Shown: positions 30,067 through 40,550, counted from the stretch's first letter. The stretch: 64,000 nucleotides of DNA from Erythrobacter sp. 3-20A1M (GCF_018636735.1 NZ_CP045200.1:1426001-1490000), one strand, 5' to 3'. Program-made: numbers and translations. Notes: a model not told the origin generated them from the sequence alone.

Positions 30067-30474
30067 ATGCGGCTGTTTCTCTACGGCGTCCTGCTGGGCG
30101 ATATCGCGCAAGGCGCGGCGCGGCGGCTGGCCGACAAGATCGACGATGGGTTTCCGGCTGTCGCCACGGGTCGGCTCTATGTGGTGGAGGATGCGGAGGG
30201 CCCGTTCCCCGCCTTTGTGCCCGACCCCGCCGCCGGGCCGGTGCGCGGCATGGTGCACGAGGTGGAGCCGCAGGTGATGGCGACGATCGATATCTTCGAA
30301 CGGGCGGGCGAGGATTACGATCGCCGCTCGATTCCGTTATACGCGCCCGACGGCACGGCAATTCCTGCGGGCGCCTATTGCTGGCGCGGTCCGGTCGAGG
30401 GGCTGGAGCGGATCGAGCACGGCGATTTCGCGCGTTGGCTGGACGAGAGCGGACGGCGGCCCTACGGCGCCTGA
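30067..30474 (+). CDS. Gamma-glutamylcyclotransferase-like (AIG2/GGCT family) protein
   Basis: 135 aa from the ATG at 30067, 17 nt after the SDR. The N-terminal LFLYGVLLGD fits the YGxL loop of the family, and EVEPQVMATIDIFERAG includes a candidate catalytic Glu region. Enzymatic identity (gamma-glutamyl amine or glutathione breakdown) is not established by sequence. Confidence 0.75.
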   Translation: MRLFLYGVLLGDIAQGAARRLADKIDDGFPAVATGRLYVVEDAEGPFPAFVPDPAAGPVRGMVHEVEPQVMATIDIFERAGEDYDRRSIPLYAPDGTAIPAGAYCWRGPVEGLERIEHGDFARWLDESGRRPYGA

Positions 30475-30613
30475 AGCCTTGCAATCTGCGTGGCAGGCGC
30501 TATGTGCGCCCACCTCACCGACACATGAATCGGATGATCGGCCTGGCTGTTAGGGCTGCCAGGGCGGATCGGATGTGTCCCTGACTATCGAAACTTCTCG
30601 ACAGGAGATGAAA

Positions 30614-30817
30614 ATGCCCAAGCTGAAGACCAAGAGCGGTGTGAAGAAACGCTTCAAATTCACCGCCACCGGCAAGGTCAAGCATGGTGTCGCGGGCAAG
30701 CGCCACCGCCTGATGAGCCACAATGCGAAGTATATCCGCCAGAACCGCGGCACCAGCGTGCTGTCGGACGCCGACGTCGCGCACGTCAAGAAATGGGCGC
30801 CCTACGGTTTGAATTGA
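30614..30817 (+). CDS. rpmI: 50S ribosomal protein L35
   Basis: 67 aa, start [15 protein letters not shown] at 30614 with AGGAG at 30603-30607. Basic, full-length L35. It is followed by rplT after 51 nt. infC, which usually precedes this pair, is not present upstream; the neighbour is instead a GGCT-like gene. Confidence 0.97.
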   Translation: MPKLKTKSGVKKRFKFTATGKVKHGVAGKRHRLMSHNAKYIRQNRGTSVLSDADVAHVKKWAPYGLN

Positions 30818-30868
30818 TTTGGCGGGTCGGGCGGATGCCCGGCCGCACCGATTTAGGAAGGATATACT

Positions 30869-31228
30869 ATGCCTCGCATCAAACGCGGCGTCACCACGCG
30901 CCAGAAGCACAAGCGGCTGCTCGACCAGGCCAAGGGCTATCGCGGTCGTCGCAAGAACACCATTCGCGTCGCGCGCCAGGCGGTCGAGAAGGCCGGCCAG
31001 TACGCCTATCGCGACCGCAAGGTTAAGAAGCGCAGCTTCCGCGCGCTGTGGATCCAGCGGATCAACGCCGCGGTCCGCGCCGAAGGCCTGACCTATTCGC
31101 AGTTCATGCACGGCGTGAAGCTTGCCGGGATCGAGCTCGACCGCAAGGTCATGGCAGATCTCGCGATGAACGAAGGCGCGGCCTTCAGCCACATCGTCAA
31201 GCAGGCCAAGGACGCGCTGCCTGCGTAA
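30869..31228 (+). CDS. rplT: 50S ribosomal protein L20
   Basis: 119 aa. Typical L20, with the basic N-terminal extension ([20 protein letters not shown]) and the globular C-terminal domain ([18 protein letters not shown]). It binds 23S rRNA early in 50S assembly and in many bacteria represses its own operon. It is preceded by GGAAGGA and followed by a terminator. Confidence 0.98.
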   Translation: MPRIKRGVTTRQKHKRLLDQAKGYRGRRKNTIRVARQAVEKAGQYAYRDRKVKKRSFRALWIQRINAAVRAEGLTYSQFMHGVKLAGIELDRKVMADLAMNEGAAFSHIVKQAKDALPA

Positions 31229-31246
31229 GCTGGCCGGGCGTCGCCT

Positions 31247-31266
31247 GTCCTGAGCCTGTCGAAGGG
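31247..31266 (+). repeat. Dispersed sphingomonad repeat unit (single copy here)
   Basis: GTCCTGAGCCTGTCGAAGGG matches, from memory, a short palindromic repeat frequently found between genes in Sphingomonadales and other proteobacteria. It lies in the rplT-pheS gap just before the terminator. Confidence 0.55.
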
Positions 31267-31303
31267 CGCTTCCGGCCTGACCTGACGACGCTTTGATTTC
31301 AGG

Positions 31304-31341
31304 AAGCGCCATTCCCGCCCATGCGGGGGTGGCGCTTTTTC
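31304..31341 (+). terminator. Rho-independent terminator after rplT
   Basis: Stem AAGCGCCA (31304-31311) with TGGCGCTT (31330-31337), an inner CCCGC/GCGGG helix, followed by TTTTTC. It separates the ribosomal protein genes from pheS 27 nt further on. Confidence 0.85.
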
Positions 31342-31367
31342 TTTGTCCCCCTTAATCGGCACCGACG

Positions 31368-32483
31368 ATGAGCACCGAACAAGAACAACAGGTCACCCAA
31401 ACGCTGGAGCGGCTGCACGCCGCCGATGGCGTCGACGCCGTCGAGGCAATCCGCGTCGAGGCGCTGGGCAAGCAGGGCTGGATCAGCCAGCTGATGAAGA
31501 CGCTGGGCAAGATGAGCCCGGAAGAGCGCCAGAGCGAAGCCCCGCGCATTCAGGGCCTGCGTGCCCGCGTCGCCGAGGCGGTCGAGGACCGCAAGGCCGC
31601 GCTGGAGGCGGCGGCTCTGGAGGAACGGCTGGCGAGCGAGCGGCTCGACCTGACGCTGCCCGCGCCGCAAGCCCCGCGCGGGACGGTCCACCCGGTTGCC
31701 CAGGTGATGGACGAGCTGGCCGAAATCTTCGCCGATCTCGGCTTCGCGGTCGCCACCGGTCCGGAAATCGAGACCGACTGGCACAATTTCACCGCGCTCA
31801 ACATGGCGGAAACGCATCCCGCGCGCGCTGCGCACGACACGTTCTATTTCCCCGATCGGAATGCGGACGGCTACCAGATGCTGCTGCGCACCCATACCAG
31901 CCCCGTACAGATCCGATCGATGCAGGATCACGGCGCGCCGTTGCGCATCATTGCGCCGGGCCGCACCTATCGCTCCGACAGCGACGCGACGCACACGCCG
32001 ATGTTCCACCAGGTGGAAGGGCTGGTGATCGACGAGGGCATCCATCTCGGCCATCTCAAATGGACGCTCGAGACCTTCCTCAAGGCGTTCTTCGAGCGCG
32101 ACGACATCGTGCTGCGTCTGCGCCCCAGCTATTTCCCCTTCACTGAGCCGAGCGTGGAGGTCGATGTCGGTTACGCCACCGAGGGTGGCCGCCGCGTGGT
32201 CGGCGGCGACGGCGATGCGCCGGGCCATGCGTGGATGGAACTGCTCGGCAGCGGCATGGTCAACCGCCGCGTGCTGGAATTCGCGGGCGTCGATCCTGAG
32301 CGTTACTCGGGCTTCGCCTTCGGCTGCGGGATCGACCGCCTCGCCATGCTCAAATACGGGATGAACGATTTGCGCGCCTTCTTCGACGGGGATGCCCGCT
32401 GGCTGTCGCACTACGGCTTCGGCGCAGTCGACCAGCCGACCCTGTCGGGCGGCGTGGGCGCGCCGGTGGGAGCAGGGGCATGA
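31368..32483 (+). CDS. pheS: Phenylalanyl-tRNA synthetase alpha subunit
   Basis: 371 aa. An N-terminal coiled-coil tRNA-binding region is followed by the class II catalytic core with [20 protein letters not shown] (motif 2 region), [12 protein letters not shown], and the motif 3 region [18 protein letters not shown]. It charges tRNA-Phe as an alpha2beta2 complex with PheT. Its stop overlaps the pheT start by 4 nt. Confidence 0.98.
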   Translation: MSTEQEQQVTQTLERLHAADGVDAVEAIRVEALGKQGWISQLMKTLGKMSPEERQSEAPRIQGLRARVAEAVEDRKAALEAAALEERLASERLDLTLPAPQAPRGTVHPVAQVMDELAEIFADLGFAVATGPEIETDWHNFTALNMAETHPARAAHDTFYFPDRNADGYQMLLRTHTSPVQIRSMQDHGAPLRIIAPGRTYRSDSDATHTPMFHQVEGLVIDEGIHLGHLKWTLETFLKAFFERDDIVLRLRPSYFPFTEPSVEVDVGYATEGGRRVVGGDGDAPGHAWMELLGSGMVNRRVLEFAGVDPERYSGFAFGCGIDRLAMLKYGMNDLRAFFDGDARWLSHYGFGAVDQPTLSGGVGAPVGAGA

Positions 32484-34909
32484 AGTTCTCGCTCGAATGG
32501 CTGAAATATTTCCTCGAAACCGATGCCACGGTCGGGGAGGTCGCCGACGCGCTCAACCGCATCGGACACGAGGTCGAGGGGATCGAGGACCCGGCGCAGA
32601 AACTGGCGGGCTTCCGCGTTGCCGAGGTGCTGACCGCAAAGCCGCATCCCGATGCCGACAAGCTGCAAGTGCTGGAGGTCTCGACCGGCGAAGGCGATCC
32701 GCTGACCGTCGTGTGCGGCGCGCCTAATGCGCGCGCGGGCATGAAGGGCGTGCTCGGTCTGCCCGGCGCGGTAGTCCCGTCGAACGGGATGGAATTGCGC
32801 AAGAGCGCGATCCGCGGCGTCGAATCGAACGGCATGATGTGCTCGGTTCGCGAGCTGGAGCTGGGCGATGCGCATGAGGGCATTATCGAACTGCCCGAGG
32901 ACGCGCCGGTGGGGGCGAGCTTCGCGGACTACCACGCCGCCTCGCCGGTGATCGACGTCGCCATTACCGCCAACCGGCCCGATTGCATGGGGGTGATGGG
33001 GATCGCGCGCGATCTCGCCGCGGCGGGGCTCGGCACGTTCAAGCCGTTCCCGGTGCCGGAGGTCGCGGCGAAGGGCGCGTGTCCGATCGAGATCCGCACC
33101 GACGATCCGGAGGGCTGCCCCGCCTTCTACGGCCGCGTCGTGCGCGGCGTGTCGAACGGCGCCAGCCCGGAATGGATGCAACGCCGCCTGATCGCCGCGG
33201 GCCAGCGCCCGATCAGCGCGATCGTCGACATCACCAATTACCTGATGCTCGCCTTCGGGCGGCCCGCCCATGCCTACGACCTCGCGAAGCTATCGGGCGC
33301 GATGACCGCGCGCCGGGCGCGGGACGGCGAGAGCGTCGAGGCGCTAAACGAGAAGACCTACACGCTCGACGACACCATGACGGTGATCGCGGACGAAGCC
33401 CAGGTCCACGACATCGCCGGGATCATGGGCGGCGAACATTCGGGCGTCACGCAAGGCACGACCGACGTGTTGCTGGAGATCGCCTATTTCGATCCGGCGC
33501 GCATCGGGGTGACCGGGCGCAAGCTCGGCCTCGCCAGCGATGCGCGCACCCGGTTCGAACGCGGGGTCGATCCCGCCTTCCTCGACGACGGGCTCGCGAT
33601 CCTGACCGACCTCGTGCTGCGCATCTGCGGCGGCGAGGCGAGCGAGGTGGTGCGCGCGGGCGAGCCGCCGGTCGAGCCGCGCGAAGTAGCTTTCGATACC
33701 GATTTGGTTCGCACCTTAGGCGGTGTGAACGTGCCCGTCGCTCAACAGCTTTCGATATTAGAGTCACTCGATTTTCGGGTGCCAAAGACGCCTAGCTCGG
33801 CGCGGGCGGGCGGCACGCGACACCAAATTCCGGTGGGGATCCCCGCGCGGCGGCACGATATCGAGGGGCCGGCCGATCTGGTCGAGGAAGTGGTGCGCAT
33901 CCATGGGCTCGACCGGGTGGAAAGCGTGGCGCTGCCGCGTCGCGAAGGCGTCGCCACGCCCACCGCGACGCCCCAGCAACTGCTCGAACGCCGCCTGCGC
34001 CGCGCCGCCGCGGGTCGCGGGCTGAACGAGGCGGTGACCTGGTCCTTTCTGCCGGTTCCGCAAGCGGAACAGTTCGCCACCGATGGCTCGGACCTTTGGG
34101 TCCTCGAAAACCCGATCAGCGAGGACATGAAGGCCATGCGCCCCTCGCTGTTGCCCGGCCTGATCGGCGCGGCCAAGCGCAATGCCGATCGTGGGGCGGA
34201 CGCCACGCGGCTGTTCGAGATCGGCCGCCGCTACCTTCGCGGCGAAAGCGGCATGAGCGACGAGCGCCCGACGCTCGGCGTGCTGCTTGCGGGGGATCGC
34301 ACCCCGCGCGGTTGGGCGACCGGCAAGGCGACCGGTTTCGACGCGTTCGATGCCAAGGCGGAGGCCGAGGCGCTGCTGGCCGCCGCGGGCGCGCCGGTTG
34401 CCAACCTGATGGTGATGGACGGCGCTGGCGCGCAGTTCCATCCCGGCCAATCGGCGACGCTGCGGCTCGGCCCCAAGAACGTGCTCGCCCGCTTCGGCGC
34501 GCTCCATCCCGCTACGCTGAAGGCGTTCGACATCGACGGCCCGGTGGTCGCGGTCGAGATTTTCCTCGACGCGCTACCGGCCAAGAAAGGCGAGCCGAGC
34601 TTCGCTCGCAGCGCCTTCAGCCCGCCTGCCCTGCAGGCGATCACGCGCGACTTCGCCTTCCTCGTCCCCGAGGCGCTTCCGGCGGGCGATCTGCTGCGCG
34701 CGGTGCGCGGGGCGGAGAAGCAGGCGATCGCCGACGCGCGCGTGTTCGACGTCTTCGCCGGCCAGGGCGTGCCCGAGGGTAGCAAGTCGGTCGCGATCGA
34801 GGTCGTCCTGCAACCGGGTGAGAAGAGCTTCACCGAAGACCAGATCAAGGCCATTTCCGAGCGCATCGTCGCCGCCGCGGCGAAGCAGGGCGCGGAGCTG
34901 AGAGGATAG
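32480..34909 (+). CDS. pheT: Phenylalanyl-tRNA synthetase beta subunit
   Basis: 809 aa, full length. In order: the EMAP/tRNA-binding domain (about residues 40-150), the B3/4 editing domain with [17 protein letters not shown] at its edge, the B5 domain, the inactive catalytic-like domain, and the C-terminal ferredoxin-fold anticodon-binding domain ([20 protein letters not shown]). Translationally coupled to pheS. Confidence 0.98.
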   Translation: MKFSLEWLKYFLETDATVGEVADALNRIGHEVEGIEDPAQKLAGFRVAEVLTAKPHPDADKLQVLEVSTGEGDPLTVVCGAPNARAGMKGVLGLPGAVVPSNGMELRKSAIRGVESNGMMCSVRELELGDAHEGIIELPEDAPVGASFADYHAASPVIDVAITANRPDCMGVMGIARDLAAAGLGTFKPFPVPEVAAKGACPIEIRTDDPEGCPAFYGRVVRGVSNGASPEWMQRRLIAAGQRPISAIVDITNYLMLAFGRPAHAYDLAKLSGAMTARRARDGESVEALNEKTYTLDDTMTVIADEAQVHDIAGIMGGEHSGVTQGTTDVLLEIAYFDPARIGVTGRKLGLASDARTRFERGVDPAFLDDGLAILTDLVLRICGGEASEVVRAGEPPVEPREVAFDTDLVRTLGGVNVPVAQQLSILESLDFRVPKTPSSARAGGTRHQIPVGIPARRHDIEGPADLVEEVVRIHGLDRVESVALPRREGVATPTATPQQLLERRLRRAAAGRGLNEAVTWSFLPVPQAEQFATDGSDLWVLENPISEDMKAMRPSLLPGLIGAAKRNADRGADATRLFEIGRRYLRGESGMSDERPTLGVLLAGDRTPRGWATGKATGFDAFDAKAEAEALLAAAGAPVANLMVMDGAGAQFHPGQSATLRLGPKNVLARFGALHPATLKAFDIDGPVVAVEIFLDALPAKKGEPSFARSAFSPPALQAITRDFAFLVPEALPAGDLLRAVRGAEKQAIADARVFDVFAGQGVPEGSKSVAIEVVLQPGEKSFTEDQIKAISERIVAAAAKQGAELRG

Positions 34910-34913
34910 ACCG

Positions 34914-35666
34914 ATGAGCAGGACCGCATTCGTCACCGGAGCCACCGCCGGGATCGGCGAGGCCACCGTGCGCGCGCTGGTCGCCAGCGGCTGGCGCTGC
35001 GTCGCGACCGGGCGGCGCAAGGAGCGGCTGGACGCGCTGGTCGAGGAACTGGGCGCGGACAAGGTCCACGCAGCGGTGTTCGACGTGCGCGATACCGACG
35101 CGATGGACGCCGCGATCGCTGCGTTGCCCGACGCGTTCGCCGGGATCGATCTGCTGGTGAACAATGCCGGTCTGGCGCAGGGCCTCTCGCCCGCGCAGGA
35201 GTCCAATCTCGACGACTGGCAGACGATGATCGACACCAACGTCAGCGCGCTGGTGACGCTGACGCGCAAGCTGCTGCCGGGCCTGATCGAGCGTAAGGGC
35301 GCGATCATCTCGATCGGCTCGGTCGCGGGCAGCTACATCTATCCCGGCGGCAACGTCTATGCCGGCAGCAAGGCGTTCGTGAACCATTTCACGCTGGCAT
35401 TGCGCGCCGACCTCCACGGCACCGGCGTCCGCGTCACCTCGATCGAGCCGGGCATGGTCGAGACCGAATTCACCAAGGTCCGCACCGGCAGCCAGGAGGC
35501 GTCGGACGAGCTCTATGCCGGGGTCGATCCGATGACGGGCGAGGATATCGCGAACACGATCCGCTGGATCGCCGAGCTGCCGCCGCATCTCAATATCAAC
35601 CGCCTCGAGCTGATGCCGGTGAACCAGGATTTCGCGGGCTTCCGGGTGGCGCGCGAGAACCACTGA
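34914..35666 (+). CDS. SDR family NAD(P)-dependent oxidoreductase (YdfG-like)
   Basis: 250 aa. Cofactor loop VTGATAGIGEATVRAL, NNAGLAQG, and the active site IISIGSVAGSYIYPGGNVYAGSKAF. The TDMVE-like GMVETEF end resembles YdfG-type 3-hydroxy acid dehydrogenases. Arg after the second strand (ATGRRKERLD) suggests NADP+. It starts 4 nt after pheT and is 14 nt before prfC. Confidence 0.9.
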   Translation: MSRTAFVTGATAGIGEATVRALVASGWRCVATGRRKERLDALVEELGADKVHAAVFDVRDTDAMDAAIAALPDAFAGIDLLVNNAGLAQGLSPAQESNLDDWQTMIDTNVSALVTLTRKLLPGLIERKGAIISIGSVAGSYIYPGGNVYAGSKAFVNHFTLALRADLHGTGVRVTSIEPGMVETEFTKVRTGSQEASDELYAGVDPMTGEDIANTIRWIAELPPHLNINRLELMPVNQDFAGFRVARENH

Positions 35667-35680
35667 TCCGAGAACCCAGA

Positions 35681-37249
35681 ATGTCCGATGCCAATCCCCG
35701 CCGCACCTTCGCGATCATCTCGCACCCCGACGCGGGCAAGACCACGCTGACCGAGAAACTGCTGCTGAAAGGCGGCGCGATCCATCTCGCGGGTGAGGTC
35801 AAGGCGCGGGGGCAGGCGCGGCGCGCGCGGTCCGACTGGATGAAGATCGAGCAGCAGCGCGGCATCTCGGTCACCTCCAGCGTGATGACCTTCGAACGCA
35901 ACGGCATCACCTTCAACCTGCTCGACACGCCGGGGCACGAGGATTTCTCCGAAGACACCTATCGCACGCTGACCGCGGTCGATTCGGCGATCATGGTGCT
36001 GGACGCGGCGGCGGGTATCGAGCCGCAGACATTGAAGCTGTTCGAGGTCTGCCGCCTGCGCTCCGTGCCGATCATCACGCTGGTCAACAAGATCGACCGC
36101 GAGGGGCGCGACGCCTTCGAACTGCTCGACGAGATCGCGGAGAAGCTGGCGCTCGACACCGCGCCGATGAGCTGGCCGGTCGGTATGGGCGGCCTGTTCG
36201 AGGGGGTGTACGATTTCGAGCGGGACGAGCTGCAACTGCCCGAAGGCGATGCGAAGGAATTTCGCGGCAAGAGCCTGTCCTTCGACGGCCCCGAAGACCC
36301 GAAGCTGGCGGAGCACCTGTCTGCAGACGGGGTCGCGCGCGTTGCGGAAGAGGGGCTGTTGGCGCGCGAGGGCTATCCCGATTTCGATTTCGAGGCCTAT
36401 CGCAACGGCGACCTGACCCCGGTCTATTTCGGCAGCGCCTTGAAGCAGTTCGGCGTCGACGCGATCATCGACGCGATCGCGAAATACGCGCCCGATCCGC
36501 GGCCCCAGCCCGCCGACGAGGGCGAGATTTCGCCGACCCGGGACGAGGTCACCGGCTTCATCTTCAAGGTGCAGGCCAATATGGACCCGAACCACCGCGA
36601 CCGCATCGCCTTCATGCGGCAGGTGTCGGGCACCTTCAAACGTGGCATGAAGTTGACGCCGTCGGGCCTCGGCAAGCCGATCGCGGTGCATTCGCCAATC
36701 CTGTTCTTCGCGCAGGACCGCGAGATCGCCGACACCGCGCTGCCCGGCGACATCATCGGCATCCCCAATCACGGCACGCTGCGCGTGGGCGATACGCTGT
36801 CCGAGAAGAACGACGTGCGCTTCACCGGCCTGCCGAATTTCGCGCCCGAAATCCTGCGGCGCGTCCAGCTGCGGGATCCGACCAAGACCAAGCAGCTGCG
36901 CAAGGCGCTGGACGATCTGTCGGAAGAGGGCGTGATCCAGGTCTTCTACCCGGAGATCGGCGCGCAGCACATCGTCGGCGTGGTCGGCCAGCTGCAGCTG
37001 GAAGTGCTGATCAGTCGGCTGGAGGCGGAATACAAGGTGGAGGCCGCGCTGGAGCCCGCGCCCTTCGCCACCGCCCGCTGGGTGAAGGGCGAGGGCAAGC
37101 CGCTGGAGGAATTCGAGAGTTTCAATCGCGCCAATCTCGCCCGCGACCGCGACGGCGATCTGGTATTCCTCGCGAAAAGCCCGTGGGACGTGAACTACCA
37201 GGCGGAAAAGCATACCGAGCTGGCGTTTTCCGCCACCAAGGAGCGGTGA
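35681..37249 (+). CDS. prfC: Peptide chain release factor 3
   Basis: 522 aa translational GTPase that recycles RF1/RF2 from terminated ribosomes. G motifs: SHPDAGKTTLTEKLLL (G1), DTPGHEDFSEDTYRTL (G3), NKIDREGRDAFELLDEI (G4). RF3 is told from EF-G by the shorter length and the SEDTYR sequence after G3. Confidence 0.97.
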   Translation: MSDANPRRTFAIISHPDAGKTTLTEKLLLKGGAIHLAGEVKARGQARRARSDWMKIEQQRGISVTSSVMTFERNGITFNLLDTPGHEDFSEDTYRTLTAVDSAIMVLDAAAGIEPQTLKLFEVCRLRSVPIITLVNKIDREGRDAFELLDEIAEKLALDTAPMSWPVGMGGLFEGVYDFERDELQLPEGDAKEFRGKSLSFDGPEDPKLAEHLSADGVARVAEEGLLAREGYPDFDFEAYRNGDLTPVYFGSALKQFGVDAIIDAIAKYAPDPRPQPADEGEISPTRDEVTGFIFKVQANMDPNHRDRIAFMRQVSGTFKRGMKLTPSGLGKPIAVHSPILFFAQDREIADTALPGDIIGIPNHGTLRVGDTLSEKNDVRFTGLPNFAPEILRRVQLRDPTKTKQLRKALDDLSEEGVIQVFYPEIGAQHIVGVVGQLQLEVLISRLEAEYKVEAALEPAPFATARWVKGEGKPLEEFESFNRANLARDRDGDLVFLAKSPWDVNYQAEKHTELAFSATKER

Positions 37250-37280
37250 CAGGCGGCGCGTTCGGACCTAGCATGGCGCA

Positions 37281-37838
37281 ATGGCCGATTTCACCGACAC
37301 GTTGACTGACGACCACATGGCGATGATCGCGCGCCAGCCGGTCTTCTTCGTCGCCACCGCAGCCCCCGATGCGCGCATCAACCTCAGCCCCAAGGGCTAC
37401 GATGCGTTTCGCGTGCTGGCGCCCGACCGGGTCGCTTATCTCGATCTGGGCGGATCGGGCAACGAGACCAACGCGCATCTGCTCGCCGACGGGCGGATCA
37501 CAGTCATGTTCTGCAATTTCGAACAGCCTGCGCTGATCCTGCGCATCTACGGCCGGGGTCGGCCGGTGCTGCCCGCCGACGCCGAGTGGGCGGAACTGGC
37601 GGCGCATTTCGAGCTGATGCCCGGCACGCGGCAGATCTTCGACATCGCGGTGGAGAGCGTGCAGACCAGTTGCGGCTGGGGGGTGCCGCTGATGACGCTC
37701 GAGCGCGAGCGCGGCACGCTGCACAAATACCACGCGCAGGCCGATCCGGTGAAATGGGCGGCCAAGATGGCGCAGCGAACCGTCAGCATCGACGGGCTGC
37801 CGGCCCGCCCGACCGACCGCTATATCGCCGGCGAATAG
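37281..37838 (+). CDS. Pyridoxamine 5'-phosphate oxidase family protein
   Basis: 185 aa split-barrel flavin-binding protein. Typical segments are FVATAAPDARINLSPKGYDAF, YLDLGGSGNETNAHL and MFCNFEQPALILRIYGRG. The group binds FMN or F420-like cofactors or haem; substrate is unknown. It may be cotranscribed with the nuclease-like gene 4 nt downstream. Confidence 0.88.
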   Translation: MADFTDTLTDDHMAMIARQPVFFVATAAPDARINLSPKGYDAFRVLAPDRVAYLDLGGSGNETNAHLLADGRITVMFCNFEQPALILRIYGRGRPVLPADAEWAELAAHFELMPGTRQIFDIAVESVQTSCGWGVPLMTLERERGTLHKYHAQADPVKWAAKMAQRTVSIDGLPARPTDRYIAGE

Positions 37839-37842
37839 GCGC

Positions 37843-38538
37843 GTGCGGCTGAAGCTCGCCAGTTACAACATCCACAAGGCGGTCGGCACCGACAGGCGCC
37901 GCGACCCGGCGCGGATCATCGCGGTCCTGCGCGAGCTGAATGCCGATGTCATCGCGCTGCAGGAGGCGGACGAGCGGCTGGGCGAACGCGAGACGGTGCT
38001 GCCCCGCGCCGCGCTGGACGACACGCCGTGGAAGGTCGTGCCTATCGCGCGGCGGCCCCGATCGATCGGGTGGCACGGCAACGCGCTGCTGGTGCGCCGA
38101 TCGATGACCATTGCCCATTGCGAGCCGCTCGACATGCCGACGCTGGAGCCGCGCGGGGCCGTGTGCGCGGATTTGGAGCACGAGGGCCATCTCTTTCGCA
38201 TCGTCGGCACGCATCTCGACCTGTCGGGCCTGCGGCGGCGCAGCCAGGTGCGCCACCTGCTCGGCCATATGGAGGCCGCTACCCCCGCCTGCCCCGAAGT
38301 GCTGATGGGCGATTTCAACCAGTGGCGCAGCTCCGCCGGGGCGATGGACGAATTCGGCCCGCAATGGCGCGCCCTGTCCCCCGGACGCAGCTATCCCGGC
38401 GTGCGTCCGATCGCGCGGTTCGATCGCATGGTGGTGTCGAAGAGCTGGCGTATCGTGGAGCAGGGCGTCCATCACAGCGCGCTCGCGACCCGCGCCTCCG
38501 ACCATTTACCGATCTGGGCGGCGCTAGAGCTGCCCTAA
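37843..38538 (+). CDS. Endonuclease/exonuclease/phosphatase (EEP) family protein
   Basis: 231 aa with a GTG start at 37843. EEP-fold motifs are ASYNIHKAVGTD, ALQEADERLG, GTHLDLSG, GDFNQWRS and the C-terminal RASDHLPIWAALELP containing the SDH catalytic triad part. It may act on nucleic acid or on phospholipid-like substrates. No signal peptide is seen. Confidence 0.87.
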   Translation: MRLKLASYNIHKAVGTDRRRDPARIIAVLRELNADVIALQEADERLGERETVLPRAALDDTPWKVVPIARRPRSIGWHGNALLVRRSMTIAHCEPLDMPTLEPRGAVCADLEHEGHLFRIVGTHLDLSGLRRRSQVRHLLGHMEAATPACPEVLMGDFNQWRSSAGAMDEFGPQWRALSPGRSYPGVRPIARFDRMVVSKSWRIVEQGVHHSALATRASDHLPIWAALELP

Positions 38539-38545
38539 TATTAGG
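38534..38545. promoter_or_regulatory. AT-rich palindrome upstream of the PII-amtB promoter
   Basis: CCTAATATTAGG is a perfect 12-bp palindrome overlapping the stop of the EEP gene, about 90 nt upstream of the sigma-54 promoter. A related half, GCCTAATTT, follows at 38550. The position suits an enhancer site, but it does not match the known NtrC consensus. Confidence 0.3.
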
Positions 38546-38631
38546 CGCTGCCTAATTTCTAACCAACACGGCGGGTCGAGCATCCTGCCCGGTAACCCTC
38601 AGCCCATTGAAATAGCGCCTTTCCTCTGCAC

Positions 38632-38647
38632 TGGCACGGCTTTTGCT
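38632..38647 (+). promoter_or_regulatory. Sigma-54 (RpoN) promoter of the PII-amtB operon
   Basis: TGGCACG-N4-TTGCT matches the -24/-12 consensus exactly, with GG (38633-38634) and GC (38645-38646) separated by 10 nt. Transcription should start near 38658, about 45 nt before the PII gene. It implies NtrC-dependent induction under nitrogen limitation. Confidence 0.9.
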
Positions 38648-38692
38648 GCCGTAGGCGGAAGCCGGAAACGGGTCCGGCGATTCAGTGCATGA

Positions 38693-39040
<348 letters not shown>

Positions 39041-39062
39041 TATCCGAGGGGGACAACAGACA

Positions 39063-40427
39063 ATGATCCGTACACTCCTACGCGGCACCGGCGCGGCGCT
39101 CGTTACCGGGCTCGCCGCCACCGCCGCCTTCGCTCAGGAAACGGCAGACGCGGTCGCCGGCTCGCCCATCGCGGCGGCCACCGCCGAAACCGCCGCTGCC
39201 GTTCCCAATCCGGGCAACAACGCCTGGATGATGACGTCGACCATCCTCGTCCTGATGATGATCCTGCCGGGTCTGGCGCTGTTCTATGGCGGCCTCACCC
39301 GGTCCAAGAACATGCTGTCGACCATGACGCAGATCGGGGGGGCGACCGCGCTCGCCATGCTCGTCTGGGTGATGTGGGGCTACGGCACCGCGTTCGGACC
39401 GGAGGGGAACGCCTTCTTCAGCTGGGGCAAATACTTCCTCAGCGGCGTCACCTCCGACAGCACCGCCGCAACGTTCAGCGACGAAGTCATCAGCGAATAC
39501 GTGTTCGCGAGCTTCCAGATGACCTTCGCGGCGATCACGCTCGCGCTGATCCTCGGCGCGACGGTGGAGCGGCTCAAGTTCTCGGCCGTCATGCTGTTCG
39601 GGATCATCTGGCTCACGGTCGTCTATTTCCCCATCGCCCACATGGTCTGGGCCGAAGGCGGGCTGCTGTTCGACATGGGCGCGCTCGATTTCGCCGGGGG
39701 CACCGTGGTGCACATCAACGCCGGTGTCTCGGCCCTGGTGCTCTCCATGCTGCTGGGCAAGCGCCGGGGCTATCCGGCGGAGCCGATGCCGCCGCACAGC
39801 CTGACGCTGACCATGGTCGGCACCGGGCTGCTATGGGTGGGCTGGTTCGGCTTCAACGCCGGGTCGGAGCTGGAGGCGGACGGAACCGCCGGCCTGGCGA
39901 TGATCAACACCTTCGTCGCCACCGCGGCGGCGGGCCTGGGCTGGATGCTGATGGAGAAGTTCTCCGGGCACAAGGGCTCCACGCTCGGCTGGTGCTCGGG
40001 CATCATCGCCGGTCTCGTCGCGGTGACCCCCGCGGCGGGCAACAGCGGCCCGTTCGGTGCCATCGTGCTGGGCTTCATCGCCTCCGCCGTGGCCTTCTTC
40101 GCGGTCGCCAAGCTGAAGCCGAAGCTGGGATATGACGACGCGCTGGACGTGTTTGGCATCCACGGCGTGGCCGGCATCGTCGGCGCGATCGGCACCGGTA
40201 TCGTCTACAGCCCCGCGCTGGGCGGGCCGGGCGATCCGGCGGACTATTCGATGGGCGGACAGGTGATGATGCAGATCATCGCCGTGATCGTCGCCATCGT
40301 GTGGGCCGCCGTCGGTACGCTGATCATCGGCTTCATCGTCAAGGCGCTGACCGGCCTGCGGGTCTCCGAGGAAGTCGAAGTCGAAGGTCTCGACATCGGC
40401 GAACATGGAGAGCGCGCCTACAACTGA
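39063..40427 (+). CDS. amtB: Ammonium transporter AmtB
   Basis: 454 aa. Signal-like N-terminus (LVTGLAATAAFAQ) and about 11 transmembrane helices. Signatures include LFYGGLTRSKNMLSTM, DFAGGTVVHINAG with one pore His, and DVFGIHGVAGIVGAIGTG with another. It conducts ammonium into the cell. It lies 22 nt after the PII gene and shares its promoter. Confidence 0.97.
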   Translation: MIRTLLRGTGAALVTGLAATAAFAQETADAVAGSPIAAATAETAAAVPNPGNNAWMMTSTILVLMMILPGLALFYGGLTRSKNMLSTMTQIGGATALAMLVWVMWGYGTAFGPEGNAFFSWGKYFLSGVTSDSTAATFSDEVISEYVFASFQMTFAAITLALILGATVERLKFSAVMLFGIIWLTVVYFPIAHMVWAEGGLLFDMGALDFAGGTVVHINAGVSALVLSMLLGKRRGYPAEPMPPHSLTLTMVGTGLLWVGWFGFNAGSELEADGTAGLAMINTFVATAAAGLGWMLMEKFSGHKGSTLGWCSGIIAGLVAVTPAAGNSGPFGAIVLGFIASAVAFFAVAKLKPKLGYDDALDVFGIHGVAGIVGAIGTGIVYSPALGGPGDPADYSMGGQVMMQIIAVIVAIVWAAVGTLIIGFIVKALTGLRVSEEVEVEGLDIGEHGERAYN

Positions 40428-40435
40428 TTACCGAA

Positions 40436-40485
40436 TTGGCGGGGCCGGGGCCTCTCTCTCCTCTCCCGGGCCCCGGCCCCGCCAA
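40436..40485 (+). terminator. Long GC hairpin immediately after amtB
   Basis: A perfect 17-bp inverted repeat (40436-40452 with 40469-40485) with a 16-nt pyrimidine-rich loop begins 8 nt after the amtB stop. No T run follows, so it may stabilise the 3' end or assist the terminator further on. Confidence 0.6.
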
Positions 40486-40517
40486 ACCATGTTCCTCCTG
40501 CGAACAAGCCACCTTGC

Positions 40518-40550
40518 AAGGGCCGGGGCCAAGTGCTCCGGCCCTTTTTT
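40518..40550 (+). terminator. Rho-independent terminator of the PII-amtB operon
   Basis: Nine-base stem AAGGGCCGG (40518-40526) with CCGGCCCTT (40538-40546) followed by TTTTTT. Second hairpin after amtB. Confidence 0.85.

Noticed and set aside
31229-31367. pheS leader attenuator
   Set aside because: No Phe-rich leader peptide; the hairpin is a simple terminator after rplT.
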